A stretch of DNA of 64,000 nucleotides, taken from positions 4,743,501 through 4,807,500 of the forward strand of contig NZ_CP146100.1 in NCBI RefSeq assembly GCF_037023755.1, given 5' to 3'. A program made the translations under genes and the position numbers. Below, piece after piece: positions 25,808-34,428 of this stretch; the stretch's first letter is position 1, and each line of letters starts with the position of its first letter. The notes under the pieces are model-generated. The model saw nothing but the letters and a program-made list of their open reading frames with translations. It was not told the origin of the DNA and did no database searches. The stretch comes from Saccharopolyspora sp. SCSIO 74807 (GTDB lineage Bacteria; Actinomycetota; Actinomycetes; Mycobacteriales; Pseudonocardiaceae).

Positions 25808-27486
25808 CGAGCGAGTTCACCCCGGCGACCGATTCCGGTGCCGCCGCAGGATTCGGCGCCACTTCCCGCTCCGGTCCCGCTGCCCGCTTCGGCACAGTTT
25901 CCCGCTTCGGCACTGCCGGAAGTTCGACACCGCGCAGTACCCGCTGGGACGTGGCCAGGCTGACCGAGCCGAACCGGCTCTGGGGCGCCAACGGCATCGC
26001 ATTCGGCCCCGACGGGCGGTTGCACGTGGCGCAGGTCCTGGGTGGACAGATCAGCGCGGTGGACACGACTTCGGGCGATGTGGAGGTCGTGGTCGGGCAG
26101 GACGGCCCGGTTCGCACGCCCGACGACGTCGCGTTCGGCGCGGGCGGCGAGATGTACATCGCCGACATCGCGCCGGGCAGGGTGTGGCGGCGCGACGCGG
26201 CGGGCGAGCTGGATCTCGTGGCGAGTTCGGTCCGGTTGCCCAACGGCATCACCTGCCTCGGCGACCGGCTGTTCGTCAACGAGATGCGCCCGGACGGAGA
26301 GCTGGTCGAGCTGTTCGGATCCGGTGCCGAACCCGCGCTGCTGACCGGCGGCCTGGCGATGGGCAACGCGATGCAGATCGGCCCGGACGGGAAGCTGTAC
26401 TACCCGCACATGCGCACCGGCCAGGTCTGGCGGATCGCTCCGGACGGCGGCGTTCCCGAACTGGCCGCGGAGGTCGGTTCACCGGTCGCGGTGCGGTTCG
26501 ACCGCGCGGGCACGCTGGTGGTGCTCTCCACCGGACCGGCCGGGCTGATCACCCGCATCGACCTGGCTTCCGGGAACCGGACCGAGGTCGTGACCGGGAT
26601 CGGCGGGCTGGACAACGCCGCGTTCGACGACGAGAACCGGATGTTCGTGTCCAGCTTCGCGCACGGCGGAGTCATGCAGGTGCAGCAGGACGGGCGCAGC
26701 CGGGAGATCGTCCGGCGCGGCCTGAACGGCCCGTACGGGATCGCCGCGGGCCGCGGCGGCACCGTTTACGCGGTCGACCACTTCAGCTTGGCGCGCACGA
26801 CCGATTCCGGCGCCGTCGCTTCGGTGGACGTCGTCGGCGGCGGAATGCCCACGTTCGCGCGTTGTGCCGCCGCGGACGGCGACGGGCTCGCGCTGAGCAC
26901 GGTGACGGGCGAGGTGCACGCCTACGACCCGCAGCGCAGGTCCACGCGGCGGAGGGCCTCGGGTCTGGGCGAGCTCACGGGGATCGCGGTCGGGCCGGGC
27001 GGCGAGGTCGTCGTGGCCGCATCGGGCTCCGGCCGGGTCCTGCGCCTCGACGAGTCGGACGAGGTGCAGGTGCTCGCCGACGGGCTCGATCATCCCGTGG
27101 GCGTGGCCGTCGACGATGCCGGTGCCTGCTACGTCGGCGACGACCGCCGCGGGCAGGTGCTGCGCCTCGACGACGAGCCGGTCGTCGTGGCCGACGGGCT
27201 GGGCGAGCCGCAGGGGATCGCCGTGCTCGGCGACGAACTGCTGGTGATCGAGGTCGAGCATCGGTGGTTGCGCCGGATCTGCCTGCGCACGGGCGCGAGC
27301 ACGATCGAGGCCGAGGACTTGGCGGTGGGCCTGCCACTCGGCGGGGCCGAACCGCCCGACGGCGGCGGGATGACCTACCGGCCGCCCGCGTTCGCCGATC
27401 TCGCGGTCGCGCCGGACGGCTCGGTGCTCGTCGCGGCCAACGGCGAAGGAAGCGTGCTGAGGCTGCGGCCGCCGCCAACGGCCTGA
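25804..27486 (+). CDS. SMP-30/gluconolactonase-like beta-propeller protein
   Basis: Protein of 560 residues with at least ten NHL/SMP-30-like blades of the form GIAFGPDGRLHVAQ, DDVAFGAGGEMYIAD, GIAVGPGGEVVVAA and so on. This is long enough for two six-bladed propellers. The first about 45 residues are low-complexity (repeats of SRFGT/ARFGT) without a signal peptide. Translational coupling (ATGA) to a Baeyer-Villiger enzyme suggests hydrolysis of the lactone or ester product; that is inference from context and fold, and catalytic metal ligands were not individually assigned. Confidence 0.82.
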   Translation: MTSEFTPATDSGAAAGFGATSRSGPAARFGTVSRFGTAGSSTPRSTRWDVARLTEPNRLWGANGIAFGPDGRLHVAQVLGGQISAVDTTSGDVEVVVGQDGPVRTPDDVAFGAGGEMYIADIAPGRVWRRDAAGELDLVASSVRLPNGITCLGDRLFVNEMRPDGELVELFGSGAEPALLTGGLAMGNAMQIGPDGKLYYPHMRTGQVWRIAPDGGVPELAAEVGSPVAVRFDRAGTLVVLSTGPAGLITRIDLASGNRTEVVTGIGGLDNAAFDDENRMFVSSFAHGGVMQVQQDGRSREIVRRGLNGPYGIAAGRGGTVYAVDHFSLARTTDSGAVASVDVVGGGMPTFARCAAADGDGLALSTVTGEVHAYDPQRRSTRRRASGLGELTGIAVGPGGEVVVAASGSGRVLRLDESDEVQVLADGLDHPVGVAVDDAGACYVGDDRRGQVLRLDDEPVVVADGLGEPQGIAVLGDELLVIEVEHRWLRRICLRTGASTIEAEDLAVGLPLGGAEPPDGGGMTYRPPAFADLAVAPDGSVLVAANGEGSVLRLRPPPTA

Positions 27487-27594
27487 GCCCCGTCACCTGT
27501 GGTCATCGGCTGCGCCTCCCGTGTTCGGGTTCTGATCGTGGCACGCGTGCGCATGCGGGCTGTTCGGCAGGACCGCGGTCTTCTGCCGACAGCC

Positions 27595-27656
27595 GGTGTC
27601 TGATGGGGTTGCCCGGTGTTTGATTGGGGTTGCGCGGTGTCTGATTGGGGTTGCGC
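27595..27656 (+). repeat. Three tandem 20-21 bp repeats
   Basis: Three units of GGTGTYTGATTGGGGTTGCSC (20, 21 and 21 bp) lie between the propeller gene and the hydratase leader peptide. Possible regulatory role or simple slippage. Confidence 0.6.
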
Positions 27657-27699
27657 AGCTCCGCGTGTCCCGACCCACCTCTCGAGCAAGGAGCAGAAC

Positions 27700-27738
27700 G
27701 TGTCGCAGAAAGCGCTGCTGAACGAGTCCGGCCGATGA
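27700..27738 (+). CDS. 12-residue ORF coupled to enoyl-CoA hydratase
   Basis: GTG-start ORF encoding MSQKALLNESGR. AAGGAG stands seven bases upstream, and its TGA overlaps the ATG of the hydratase gene, which itself has no good ribosome site. It probably works as a translational leader. Alternatively it is the fused head and tail of a lost gene. Confidence 0.5.
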   Translation: MSQKALLNESGR

Positions 27739-28496
27739 ACGTGCGCACCGAAACCCGCGGCCGGGTCGCGGTGATCCGCATCGACCGGCCCGAGAAGCGC
27801 AACGCCATCGACGCCGTGACCACCCGCGAACTCGACGAAGCGCTGAACCGGTTCGAGGACGACGACGAGATCTGGGTGGGCGTGCTGACCGGCACGCCGG
27901 AGTTGTTCTGCGCGGGCACGGACATAGTTTCCGGCTCAGGTGGGCCCACCGAACGCGGCGGGAAGTACGGCCTCGTCCGCCGCAGCCGGACGAAACCGCT
28001 GATCGCGGCGGTCGAGGGGCTCGCGCTCGGAGGCGGTTTCGAGGTCGCGATGGCGTGCGATCTGGTGGTCGCCTCGGATGCGGCGTCCTTCGGGCTGCCG
28101 GAGACGATGCGCGGCTTGGTCGCCACCTCCGGCGCGCTGCTGCGCGCGATGCGTTGCCTGCCGCTGAACGTCGCGCGGGAACTGCTGATCACCGGTGCGC
28201 GACTGGATGCCCGCCGTGCCTACGACATCGGGTTCGTCAACCGGCTCGCCGACCAGGGCGCGGCGGTGGAGTCCGCGCTCGCGATGGCCGAGGAGATCTG
28301 CGCGGCCTCACCGGCCGCCGTCCGCGCGACCCTGCAAGCGCTCGAGGAGCAGTGGGCCGAGGCGGACGACACCGGCTGGGCGGCGACCGCGCGGGCGCAG
28401 GAGCGCATCGAGTCCGGGCCGGACTACCAGGAAGGCCTGGCGGCGTTCGCGGAGAAGCGCGCGCCGCGGTGGAGCGGTCCCGGGCCGGTGACCTGA
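27735..28496 (+). CDS. Enoyl-CoA hydratase/isomerase family protein
   Basis: Crotonase-fold enzyme of 253 residues for acyl-CoA catabolism. Seen: IDRPEKRNAID near the start, the CoA/oxyanion loop LFCAGTDIV, GLALGGGFEVAMACDLVVAS, and FGLPETMRGLVATSGALLRA. Ends AFAEKRAPRWSG. It seems to depend on a coupled 12-residue ORF for translation. Its C-terminal style (FAEKRxPRW) is shared with the hydratase half of the fusion at 30417, so the two may act in one pathway. Confidence 0.9.
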   Translation: MNVRTETRGRVAVIRIDRPEKRNAIDAVTTRELDEALNRFEDDDEIWVGVLTGTPELFCAGTDIVSGSGGPTERGGKYGLVRRSRTKPLIAAVEGLALGGGFEVAMACDLVVASDAASFGLPETMRGLVATSGALLRAMRCLPLNVARELLITGARLDARRAYDIGFVNRLADQGAAVESALAMAEEICAASPAAVRATLQALEEQWAEADDTGWAATARAQERIESGPDYQEGLAAFAEKRAPRWSGPGPVT

Positions 28497-28548
28497 GTCC
28501 TCAGTGGACACCGGTTCGCGGCTGGCAGGACGCGGAGCGCGGCGGCTG

Positions 28549-28965
28549 CTACCGCGAATCGGTGCCGGAGCCGGGATCGGCGCGGTAGATCGCCCGGTAG
28601 CGCTCGGCGGCCTGCTCATCCATCCGGCCGCGGACCGCCGAGCCGTGCCCGGGCGGAAAGCCGTGCCTGTTCAACCGCGCGTCCACGCTCTCCACCGAAC
28701 TCGTCAGCACGATGCGCAGCACCACGAGCAGTCCCAGCAGCACCGGACCCAGCGCCAGCGCCCACGACCCGCTCATCCAGTACAGCGCGATCAGCAGGAC
28801 CGCGGCCAGGGGAGCGATGAACAACATCCCGCGCACGCACACCCGCAGCACCCACGTGCGGCAGGTGGCGTCGTGCAGGACCCAGTCGCGGTAGCGCTCC
28901 GGCAGCGTGCCGCCGTACTGGTAGTACAGCCACAGCAGCGGATTCGGACGGTCGATCGCCACCAC
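28549..28965 (-). CDS. DUF5313-type small membrane protein
   Basis: Protein of 138 residues beginning RPNPLLWLYYQYGGTLPERYRDWVLHD, matching the actinobacterial DUF5313 family as I recall it. Two hydrophobic helices (about 45-65 and 68-87) are followed by a cytoplasmic tail with FPPGHGSAVRGRMD. Function unknown in the family. It lies convergent to the enoyl-CoA hydratase and just downstream of the HAD relic. Confidence 0.75.
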   Translation of the reverse strand: MVAIDRPNPLLWLYYQYGGTLPERYRDWVLHDATCRTWVLRVCVRGMLFIAPLAAVLLIALYWMSGSWALALGPVLLGLLVVLRIVLTSSVESVDARLNRHGFPPGHGSAVRGRMDEQAAERYRAIYRADPGSGTDSR

Positions 28966-28981
28966 GACATGTTAAGCGAGC

Positions 28982-29365
28982 TCAGTCCGGCACCGGCCAC
29001 CCGTCCGCCAGTCCGGCCAGTCCCCACAGGTCGCGCCAGGTGTGATCGGCGGGTTCACCGGCCTGCTGCGGCTCGTCGTGCCGGTTGATCCAGGCGGTGC
29101 GCATCCCGAACCGCTTGGCGGGCGCGTTGTCGTACTTGAAGCCGAACGCCACGTGCCGGATCCGCTCCGGGGTCACCCCGATGCGTTCGAGCGCTTGCCG
29201 GAAGAACTCGGGGTCGGGCTTGTAGGTGCCGCAGTCCTCGGCGGTTATCACGTCGTCGAACGGCACCCGCAGGTGCCGAAGGCTGTGCGAGATGAGGTCC
29301 CGGTCGGTGTTGGACAGGATCACCAGCCGTACTCCGGCCGCGCGGGTCCTGGTCAGACCTCTAAC
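28982..29365 (-). pseudogene. HAD-superfamily hydrolase, C-terminal fragment
   Basis: About 125 residues match the second half of a haloacid-dehalogenase-type hydrolase: VRLVILSNTDRDLI (motif II), then YKPDPEFFRQALERIGV (motif III Lys) and VAFGFKYDNAPAKRFGM (motif IV region, normally VGDSxxxDxxGA). The N-terminal half with the nucleophile DxDGT is missing; the frame continues upstream without similarity. A GGAGGT/ATG at the junction leads into a different frame that stops after seven codons. Probably a deletion remnant. Confidence 0.7.
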
Positions 29366-29568
29366 GGTGCTGCCATGTCCACCTCCCGTGTCCGGCGCAC
29401 AGCTTGGTCGATCGGCTGCCCGGTCGACGATCCGGGACGGGGTGTGCCGGCTGCTCGCCGGAACCGCGCAGTCGCACCGGAGGCCGATCGGCGCGGGACT
29501 CGCTGTTGCGTCGGAATTCGCCGATTTCACCGCCGGAGAAACGGGCCTGATCTCGCCGGTCCCCGGTG

Positions 29569-30207
29569 TCAGAGCCCCGAGTTGCCCGTGCAGGACGCGA
29601 ACGTGAAGGGGCCGGTGCTGGTGTTCTCCGCGACGACCTCGCCGTCGATGGTGAGCCTGCACTTGATGTCCCCGCCGCCGCTGCCGTTCTGCACGGTCAA
29701 CATGTAGACGTCGAAGCCGTCCGACGCGGCCTGCTCCTTGAACCACGGCAACTCGGGCGAACTCTCCTCGGACCGCCCGCTGCCGGCGCCGTACGAGAGG
29801 CTCATCGCGTCGCCGCTCCCGGTGACTTCGTACCGAACCGTCCCCGAAGCGCCTTGTGCCGCGGGTTCGGTGTCGATCGGGTTCGGTGCGCCGGTCCCGG
29901 CTCCGTTGATCGTCTTGTCCAGCTGCTGGACCAGCACCGCTTGCACGACCACGGTCAGCACGATGGCCAGCACGCACAGCGCCGCGCCGATCGCGGCGAC
30001 GACCTTCTTGGTCCCGAAAACGGCGATGACGGCCAGGATCAAGCCGACGAACGCGGCCACGGCCGTCAGGTTGTTGAAGATCGGCAGGATCGAGCCGCAG
30101 ACCCCGACGATGCCGAGGATCAGTCCCGCCCAGGCCAAGCCTCGGAACTTCTCCTGCGCCGGTGCCTGCGCGGGCGGGTACTGCTGCGGTGCTTGCGGAT
30201 AGGTCAA
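29569..30207 (-). CDS. Membrane-anchored protein with MmpS-like C-terminal domain
   Basis: About 212 residues: a Pro/Gln-rich head (TYPQAPQQYPPAQAP), three hydrophobic helices (about 24-45, 49-68 and 72-92), then an extracytoplasmic domain with VRYEVTGSGDAMSLSYG, WFKEQA, YMLTVQN and CRLTIDGEVVAENT ending in FTFASC. That pattern matches the MmpS domain fused to a DUF4190-like anchor in actinobacteria. Two Cys could form a disulphide. TTG at 30207 is chosen because AGAGGGGGA lies just upstream; a GTG at 30252 is possible. Confidence 0.75.
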   Translation of the reverse strand: MTYPQAPQQYPPAQAPAQEKFRGLAWAGLILGIVGVCGSILPIFNNLTAVAAFVGLILAVIAVFGTKKVVAAIGAALCVLAIVLTVVVQAVLVQQLDKTINGAGTGAPNPIDTEPAAQGASGTVRYEVTGSGDAMSLSYGAGSGRSEESSPELPWFKEQAASDGFDVYMLTVQNGSGGGDIKCRLTIDGEVVAENTSTGPFTFASCTGNSGL

Positions 30208-30416
30208 ACCGTCCCCCTCTGCCAGGTTTCCTCGGTTGATCACTCTATACACATGGTCAAATCCGTTTTGTAGTCGCGGTGCTCACCCGCGGCTGCGGGC
30301 GAGCAAGAAGTCGACGAGGTGGCCGGTGAGACCGTCGAGGCAGGATGTCGTGGTCACGTGGCAGCGTGCAGCGGCCGGAGCGGGCACCGAATTCGCCTGC
30401 GGAACAAGGAGAATCC

Positions 30417-32771
30417 ATGAGGGAACTCGATCCACGCACTCCGGTGCTCGTCGGCGCAGGGCAAGCTTCGGAGCGCGTCGACGAGCCCGGCTACCGGGGC
30501 ATGTCGCCGGTAGAGCTTGCTGCGGAGGCTGCCGCTGCGGCGCTGGGCGACGCGCAAGCGGACGGCCTGGCCGCGGCGGTCGACACGGTCGCCGGGGTGC
30601 GCCAGTTCGAGATCTCCACGCCGGGCGCGCCCGTGCCGCTGGGCAAGTCCGACAACTATCCGCGCTCGGTGGCGGGCCGCATCGGTGCCGCCCCGCGCCG
30701 CGCGATCCTCGAAGTGGTGGGCGGGCAGTCGCCGCAGCACCTGGTCACGGAGCTGGCCGGGACGATCGCGGCGGGGGAGTCCGAGGTCGCGCTCGTGTTC
30801 GGCTCGGAGGCGATCTCCACGAGCCGCCACCTGGCCCGAGCCGAGGACAAGCCGGACTTCACCGAGCACGTCGACGGTGACCTCGAAGACCGCGGTTACG
30901 GCCTGAAAGGGCTGATGACCCGGCACCTTGCCGCCCACGGGCTCACCGACGCACCGAGCCAGTACGCGTTGTTCGACAACGCCCGCCGCGCGCGGCGGAA
31001 GGAATCTCGCGACGAGTACGCCCGCGCGATGGGCGAACTGTTCGCCCCGTTCACGAAGGTCGCCGCGGCGAACCCGCACGCGGCCGCGCCGGTCGAACGC
31101 GACGCGGCCGAGCTGGCCACGCCCAGCGAGCGCAACCGCGTGATCGCGGATCCGTACCCGAGGTTCCTGGTCGCGCGCGACCAGGTGAACCAAGGCGCTG
31201 CCGTGCTGCTGATGTCGATCGCCGCCGCCCGGCGGCTCGGCGTACCGGAAGACAAGTGGGTGTTCTTGCACGGCACCGCGGATCTGCGCGAGCGGGAGCT
31301 CATGGAGCGGGCCGATCTGTCGAGCAGCCCCGCTTCGGTGCTCGCGGTGCGGCACGCGCTGGATGTCGCGGGGATCGGCATCGCTGACGTGTCCACTTTG
31401 GACCTCTACAGCTGCTTCCCGATCGCGGTGTTCAACATCTGTGACGGGCTGGGGCTGGACCCGGGCGATGCGCGCGGGCTCACGCTCACCGGTGGGCTGC
31501 CGTTCTTCGGCGGTGCGGGCAACAACTACTCGATGCACGCGATAGCCGAAGCAGTCGCCCGCCTGCGCGCCGAGCCCGGCACGTACGCGCTCGTCGGGGC
31601 GAACGGCGGGTCGCTGAGCAAGTACTCGGCCGGGGTGTACTCGACCACGCCCGCCGGCTGGCGCGGCGACCGCAGCGCGCAGTTGCAGGCCGAGATCGAC
31701 GCCTGGCCCGCGCCGGAGGAGGAGCTGCAGGCCGACGGGTGGGCCACCGTCGAGACCTGCACCGTCAAGCACGGCAAGGACGGCCACCGCACCGGCATCG
31801 TGATCGGACGGCTGGAAGGCGACGACCGGCGGTTCATCGCCACGACCGAAGACGCCGAAACCCTCGACCTGCTCTCGACCGGTGAGCCCATCGGCGCCCG
31901 CGTCTACGCGCGCTCGTTCGGTTTCGGCAACCGCGTCACCACCACCGAGCAGCGGATGGACGCGCTGTTCCCGCCGCGCCCGAAGGTGCTGCGCGAGGAC
32001 TACGAACACGTGCTGGTGCGCCGCGACGGGCACCTGCTCGAGGTCACGATCAACCGCCCGGAGGCGCGCAACAGCCTGCACCCGCAGGCCAACGAGGAAC
32101 TGGACGAGGTCTTCGACGCCTTCTTCGCCGACCCCGAGCTGTGGGTGGCGATCCTGACCGGCGCCGGGGACAAGGCGTTCTCCGCGGGCAACGACCTGCA
32201 CTACTCCGCATCCGGCAAGCCGATGTGGGTGCCCAAGAACGGATTCGCGGGGCTGACCGGCCGCCGGGACATGACCAAACCGGTGATCGCCGCGGTCAAC
32301 GGATACGCGATGGGCGGCGGCTGCGAGATCGCGCTGGCCTGCCAGCTGGTGGTGGCCGACGAGACCGCGCACTTCGCGCTGTCCGAGGTCAAGGTCGGAC
32401 TCGTCGCGGGATCCGGCGGTCTCGTCAGGCTGCCGCGCGCGGTGCCGCCGAAGCTGGCCAACGAGATGATCCTGACCGGCAAGCGGCTCACCGCGGCCGA
32501 AGCTCAGCAGCACGGCTTGGTCAATCGCGTCGTCGGCCCGGGCGCCGCGCTGGAGGGCGCTCGCGCGCTGGCCGCCGAGATCCTGGACGGCTCACCCACC
32601 TCGGTCCGCGTCTCGTTGCAGATCATGAACGAGACCGCGGGCATCGCCGACACCGTCGACGCGGTCGCGCACCCGTCACCCGCGTTGGACGAGCTGATGG
32701 TCAGCGAGGACAGCGTCGAAGGCGTCACCGCGTTCGCCGAGAAGCGCCGTCCTCGCTGGCGCAACCGCTGA
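30417..32771 (+). CDS. Thiolase-like / enoyl-CoA hydratase fusion protein
   Basis: Protein of 784 residues. The N-terminal about 510 residues are a thiolase-superfamily acetyl-CoA acetyltransferase: RTPVLVGAGQ, GGQSPQHLV, FGSEAIST, DLYSCFPIAVFN, TGGLPFFGGAGNNYSMHAIAE. No Cys occupies the usual nucleophile context, so condensing or cleaving activity is uncertain. Residues about 525-784 are a crotonase domain with INRPEARNSLHPQ, FSAGNDLHY, GYAMGGGCEIALACQLVVAD and FAEKRRPRW. ATG at 30417 follows AAGGAG. The fusion suggests hydration and thiolysis of the same CoA intermediate. The gene stands alone on its strand between two unrelated regions. Confidence 0.88.
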   Translation: MRELDPRTPVLVGAGQASERVDEPGYRGMSPVELAAEAAAAALGDAQADGLAAAVDTVAGVRQFEISTPGAPVPLGKSDNYPRSVAGRIGAAPRRAILEVVGGQSPQHLVTELAGTIAAGESEVALVFGSEAISTSRHLARAEDKPDFTEHVDGDLEDRGYGLKGLMTRHLAAHGLTDAPSQYALFDNARRARRKESRDEYARAMGELFAPFTKVAAANPHAAAPVERDAAELATPSERNRVIADPYPRFLVARDQVNQGAAVLLMSIAAARRLGVPEDKWVFLHGTADLRERELMERADLSSSPASVLAVRHALDVAGIGIADVSTLDLYSCFPIAVFNICDGLGLDPGDARGLTLTGGLPFFGGAGNNYSMHAIAEAVARLRAEPGTYALVGANGGSLSKYSAGVYSTTPAGWRGDRSAQLQAEIDAWPAPEEELQADGWATVETCTVKHGKDGHRTGIVIGRLEGDDRRFIATTEDAETLDLLSTGEPIGARVYARSFGFGNRVTTTEQRMDALFPPRPKVLREDYEHVLVRRDGHLLEVTINRPEARNSLHPQANEELDEVFDAFFADPELWVAILTGAGDKAFSAGNDLHYSASGKPMWVPKNGFAGLTGRRDMTKPVIAAVNGYAMGGGCEIALACQLVVADETAHFALSEVKVGLVAGSGGLVRLPRAVPPKLANEMILTGKRLTAAEAQQHGLVNRVVGPGAALEGARALAAEILDGSPTSVRVSLQIMNETAGIADTVDAVAHPSPALDELMVSEDSVEGVTAFAEKRRPRWRNR

Positions 32772-33131
32772 TCGCTCGTGCTCCGGCACCGGACCCGGCC
32801 CAGCAACGGAGGGAACCATGCGGCGAGGTCGTCGGTTCGTTCGCCGAGCTGCGCGGAGCGGGTGCGCTCATCCGCGAACTCGCCGCCGCCCACTCCGTGC
32901 GATGCAGCCGGCTTTCGCCACCGATGTGTTCGCTGCGCGCAGTTGTGCGGATTTTCGGATGGGAATATTTGTTTTGGATTATACCGAGCAGTTGGTGGAT
33001 GGTTTTGGCGTGCGAGAAGGTGCTGCTGACGCCGTCCGGTCGTGCAAGGTGTCATTGACGTGCAGTCCGGATGCTCGCGAAGATGAACGCGGGAAATGGA
33101 CGGTCGTGTTCGTCGGCGCTGAGGAGAATGT
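32772..33131. other. 360-bp intergenic region before the O-methyltransferase
   Basis: No supported gene. A GGAGGG/ATG at 32818 opens a very Arg-rich frame that I do not accept. About 32940-33000 is AT-rich (TTTTGGATTATACC) and probably carries the methyltransferase promoter, but a clear -35 is not seen. Confidence 0.5.
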
Positions 33132-34145
33132 ATGTCCGGTGCCCAACCTCCGGAATTCCAGCTGCTCGAGCAGAGCGTCGGCTACTTCTACTCGGCCGCG
33201 CTGCGCGCCGCCGCGCTGCTGAACATCGCGGACCACCTCGCGGGATCGGCCAAAAAGCCGGACGAACTGGCCGAATCGGCGGGGGTGCACGGGCCGTACC
33301 TGCATCGGCTCCTTCGCTTCCTGGCCACCCGGGACGTGTTCGCCGAAGACGACGCGGGCAGGTTCCACCTGACTCCATCGGCGGAGTTGCTGCGCACCGA
33401 CGCGCCGCGTTCGATGCGCTCGGCCGTGCTGATGCTGACCGACCAGGTTTTCTGGAAGCCCGCAGAACTGCTCGACGAGACGGTGCGCGCGGGCGCCACG
33501 CGGTTCGAGGAGGTCTTTCCCGCGCCGTTCTTCGACTGGCTGGCCCAGGACGAGCAAGCGGGCGATGCTTTCCACTTCGGCATGGCTGCGATGTCCGATT
33601 CGGAGAACCGGCGGATCGCGGCGGACTATGATTTCTCCGGCTGCTCGAAGCTGGTCGACGTCGGTGGTGGCCAGGGCGGTTTCCTGGTGGAAGTCCTCCG
33701 GAAGTCGCCGAACCTGCACGGCGTGCTCTTCGATGAGGAGCACGTCCTCGCGCAACATCGACTCGGCGAAGTCCGACATTCCGGCGGCTGCGAAGCGGTC
33801 ATCGGTGACTTCTTCAGCGCGGTGCCATCCGGTGCCGATGCCTACGTCCTCAAGCGAATCCTGCACGACTGGGACGACGAGGAAAGCACGCGCATTCTCG
33901 CGCGGTGCCGCGAGGCGATGGACCCGGACGCCCGCGTCCTCGTGATCGATGCGGTCATCCCGGCGGGAAATGAGCCGCATCCGGGAAAAGCGCTGGACAT
34001 GCTGCTCATGACGTCGCTGTCGGGCAAGGAGCGGACCAAGGCGGAGTTCGAAGCGGTGTTCGCAGGTGCCGGGCTGTCCGTGACGCGCGTGATCCCCACA
34101 TCCACACCGCTGTCGATCGTGGAAGGCGAGCGGGAGTCGGGATAG
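33132..34145 (+). CDS. O-methyltransferase, plant/polyketide OMT-like (family 2)
   Basis: SAM-dependent enzyme of 337 residues: N-terminal winged-helix dimerisation domain (about 10-100, including LHRLLRFLATRDVF), SAM site VDVGGGQGGFL, GDFFSAVPSGADAYVLKRILHDWDDE with the catalytic His region, and a C-terminal GKERTKAEFEAVFAGAGL. Family members methylate phenolic hydroxyls in natural-product pathways, but no such cluster is adjacent. GAGGAG lies five bases before the ATG. Confidence 0.9.
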   Translation: MSGAQPPEFQLLEQSVGYFYSAALRAAALLNIADHLAGSAKKPDELAESAGVHGPYLHRLLRFLATRDVFAEDDAGRFHLTPSAELLRTDAPRSMRSAVLMLTDQVFWKPAELLDETVRAGATRFEEVFPAPFFDWLAQDEQAGDAFHFGMAAMSDSENRRIAADYDFSGCSKLVDVGGGQGGFLVEVLRKSPNLHGVLFDEEHVLAQHRLGEVRHSGGCEAVIGDFFSAVPSGADAYVLKRILHDWDDEESTRILARCREAMDPDARVLVIDAVIPAGNEPHPGKALDMLLMTSLSGKERTKAEFEAVFAGAGLSVTRVIPTSTPLSIVEGERESG

Positions 34146-34428
34146 CCGCCGCGGCAGGAGTGGATGCGCCGTCGCCCTACCGGCTCAGCCGCGCTCGACC
34201 GTCCCCGGCGCGGGGCTCTCTTGTGGTCGACTTCGTGCACCGTCTACGGTCGCCGAAACGCGTCGCCAGTGCGGGCGGTCGTGGGTGCGCTGAACGCCGC
34301 GTTCTTCCAGCCGCGGCTGGCGGCCGCTGGAAGCCGCCGGTTCGATCGGACTCGCCGAGTCGGCACCCGAGCCGCGGGGTTCGCCGGCCGCGGCCGCACG
34401 CCGACGAAATCGGCCCGGAAGGAACGAG

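Noticed and set aside
32818-33222. Arg-rich frame after GGAGGG before the O-methyltransferase
   Set aside because: Composition is that of a shadow frame and it runs into the methyltransferase gene in another frame.
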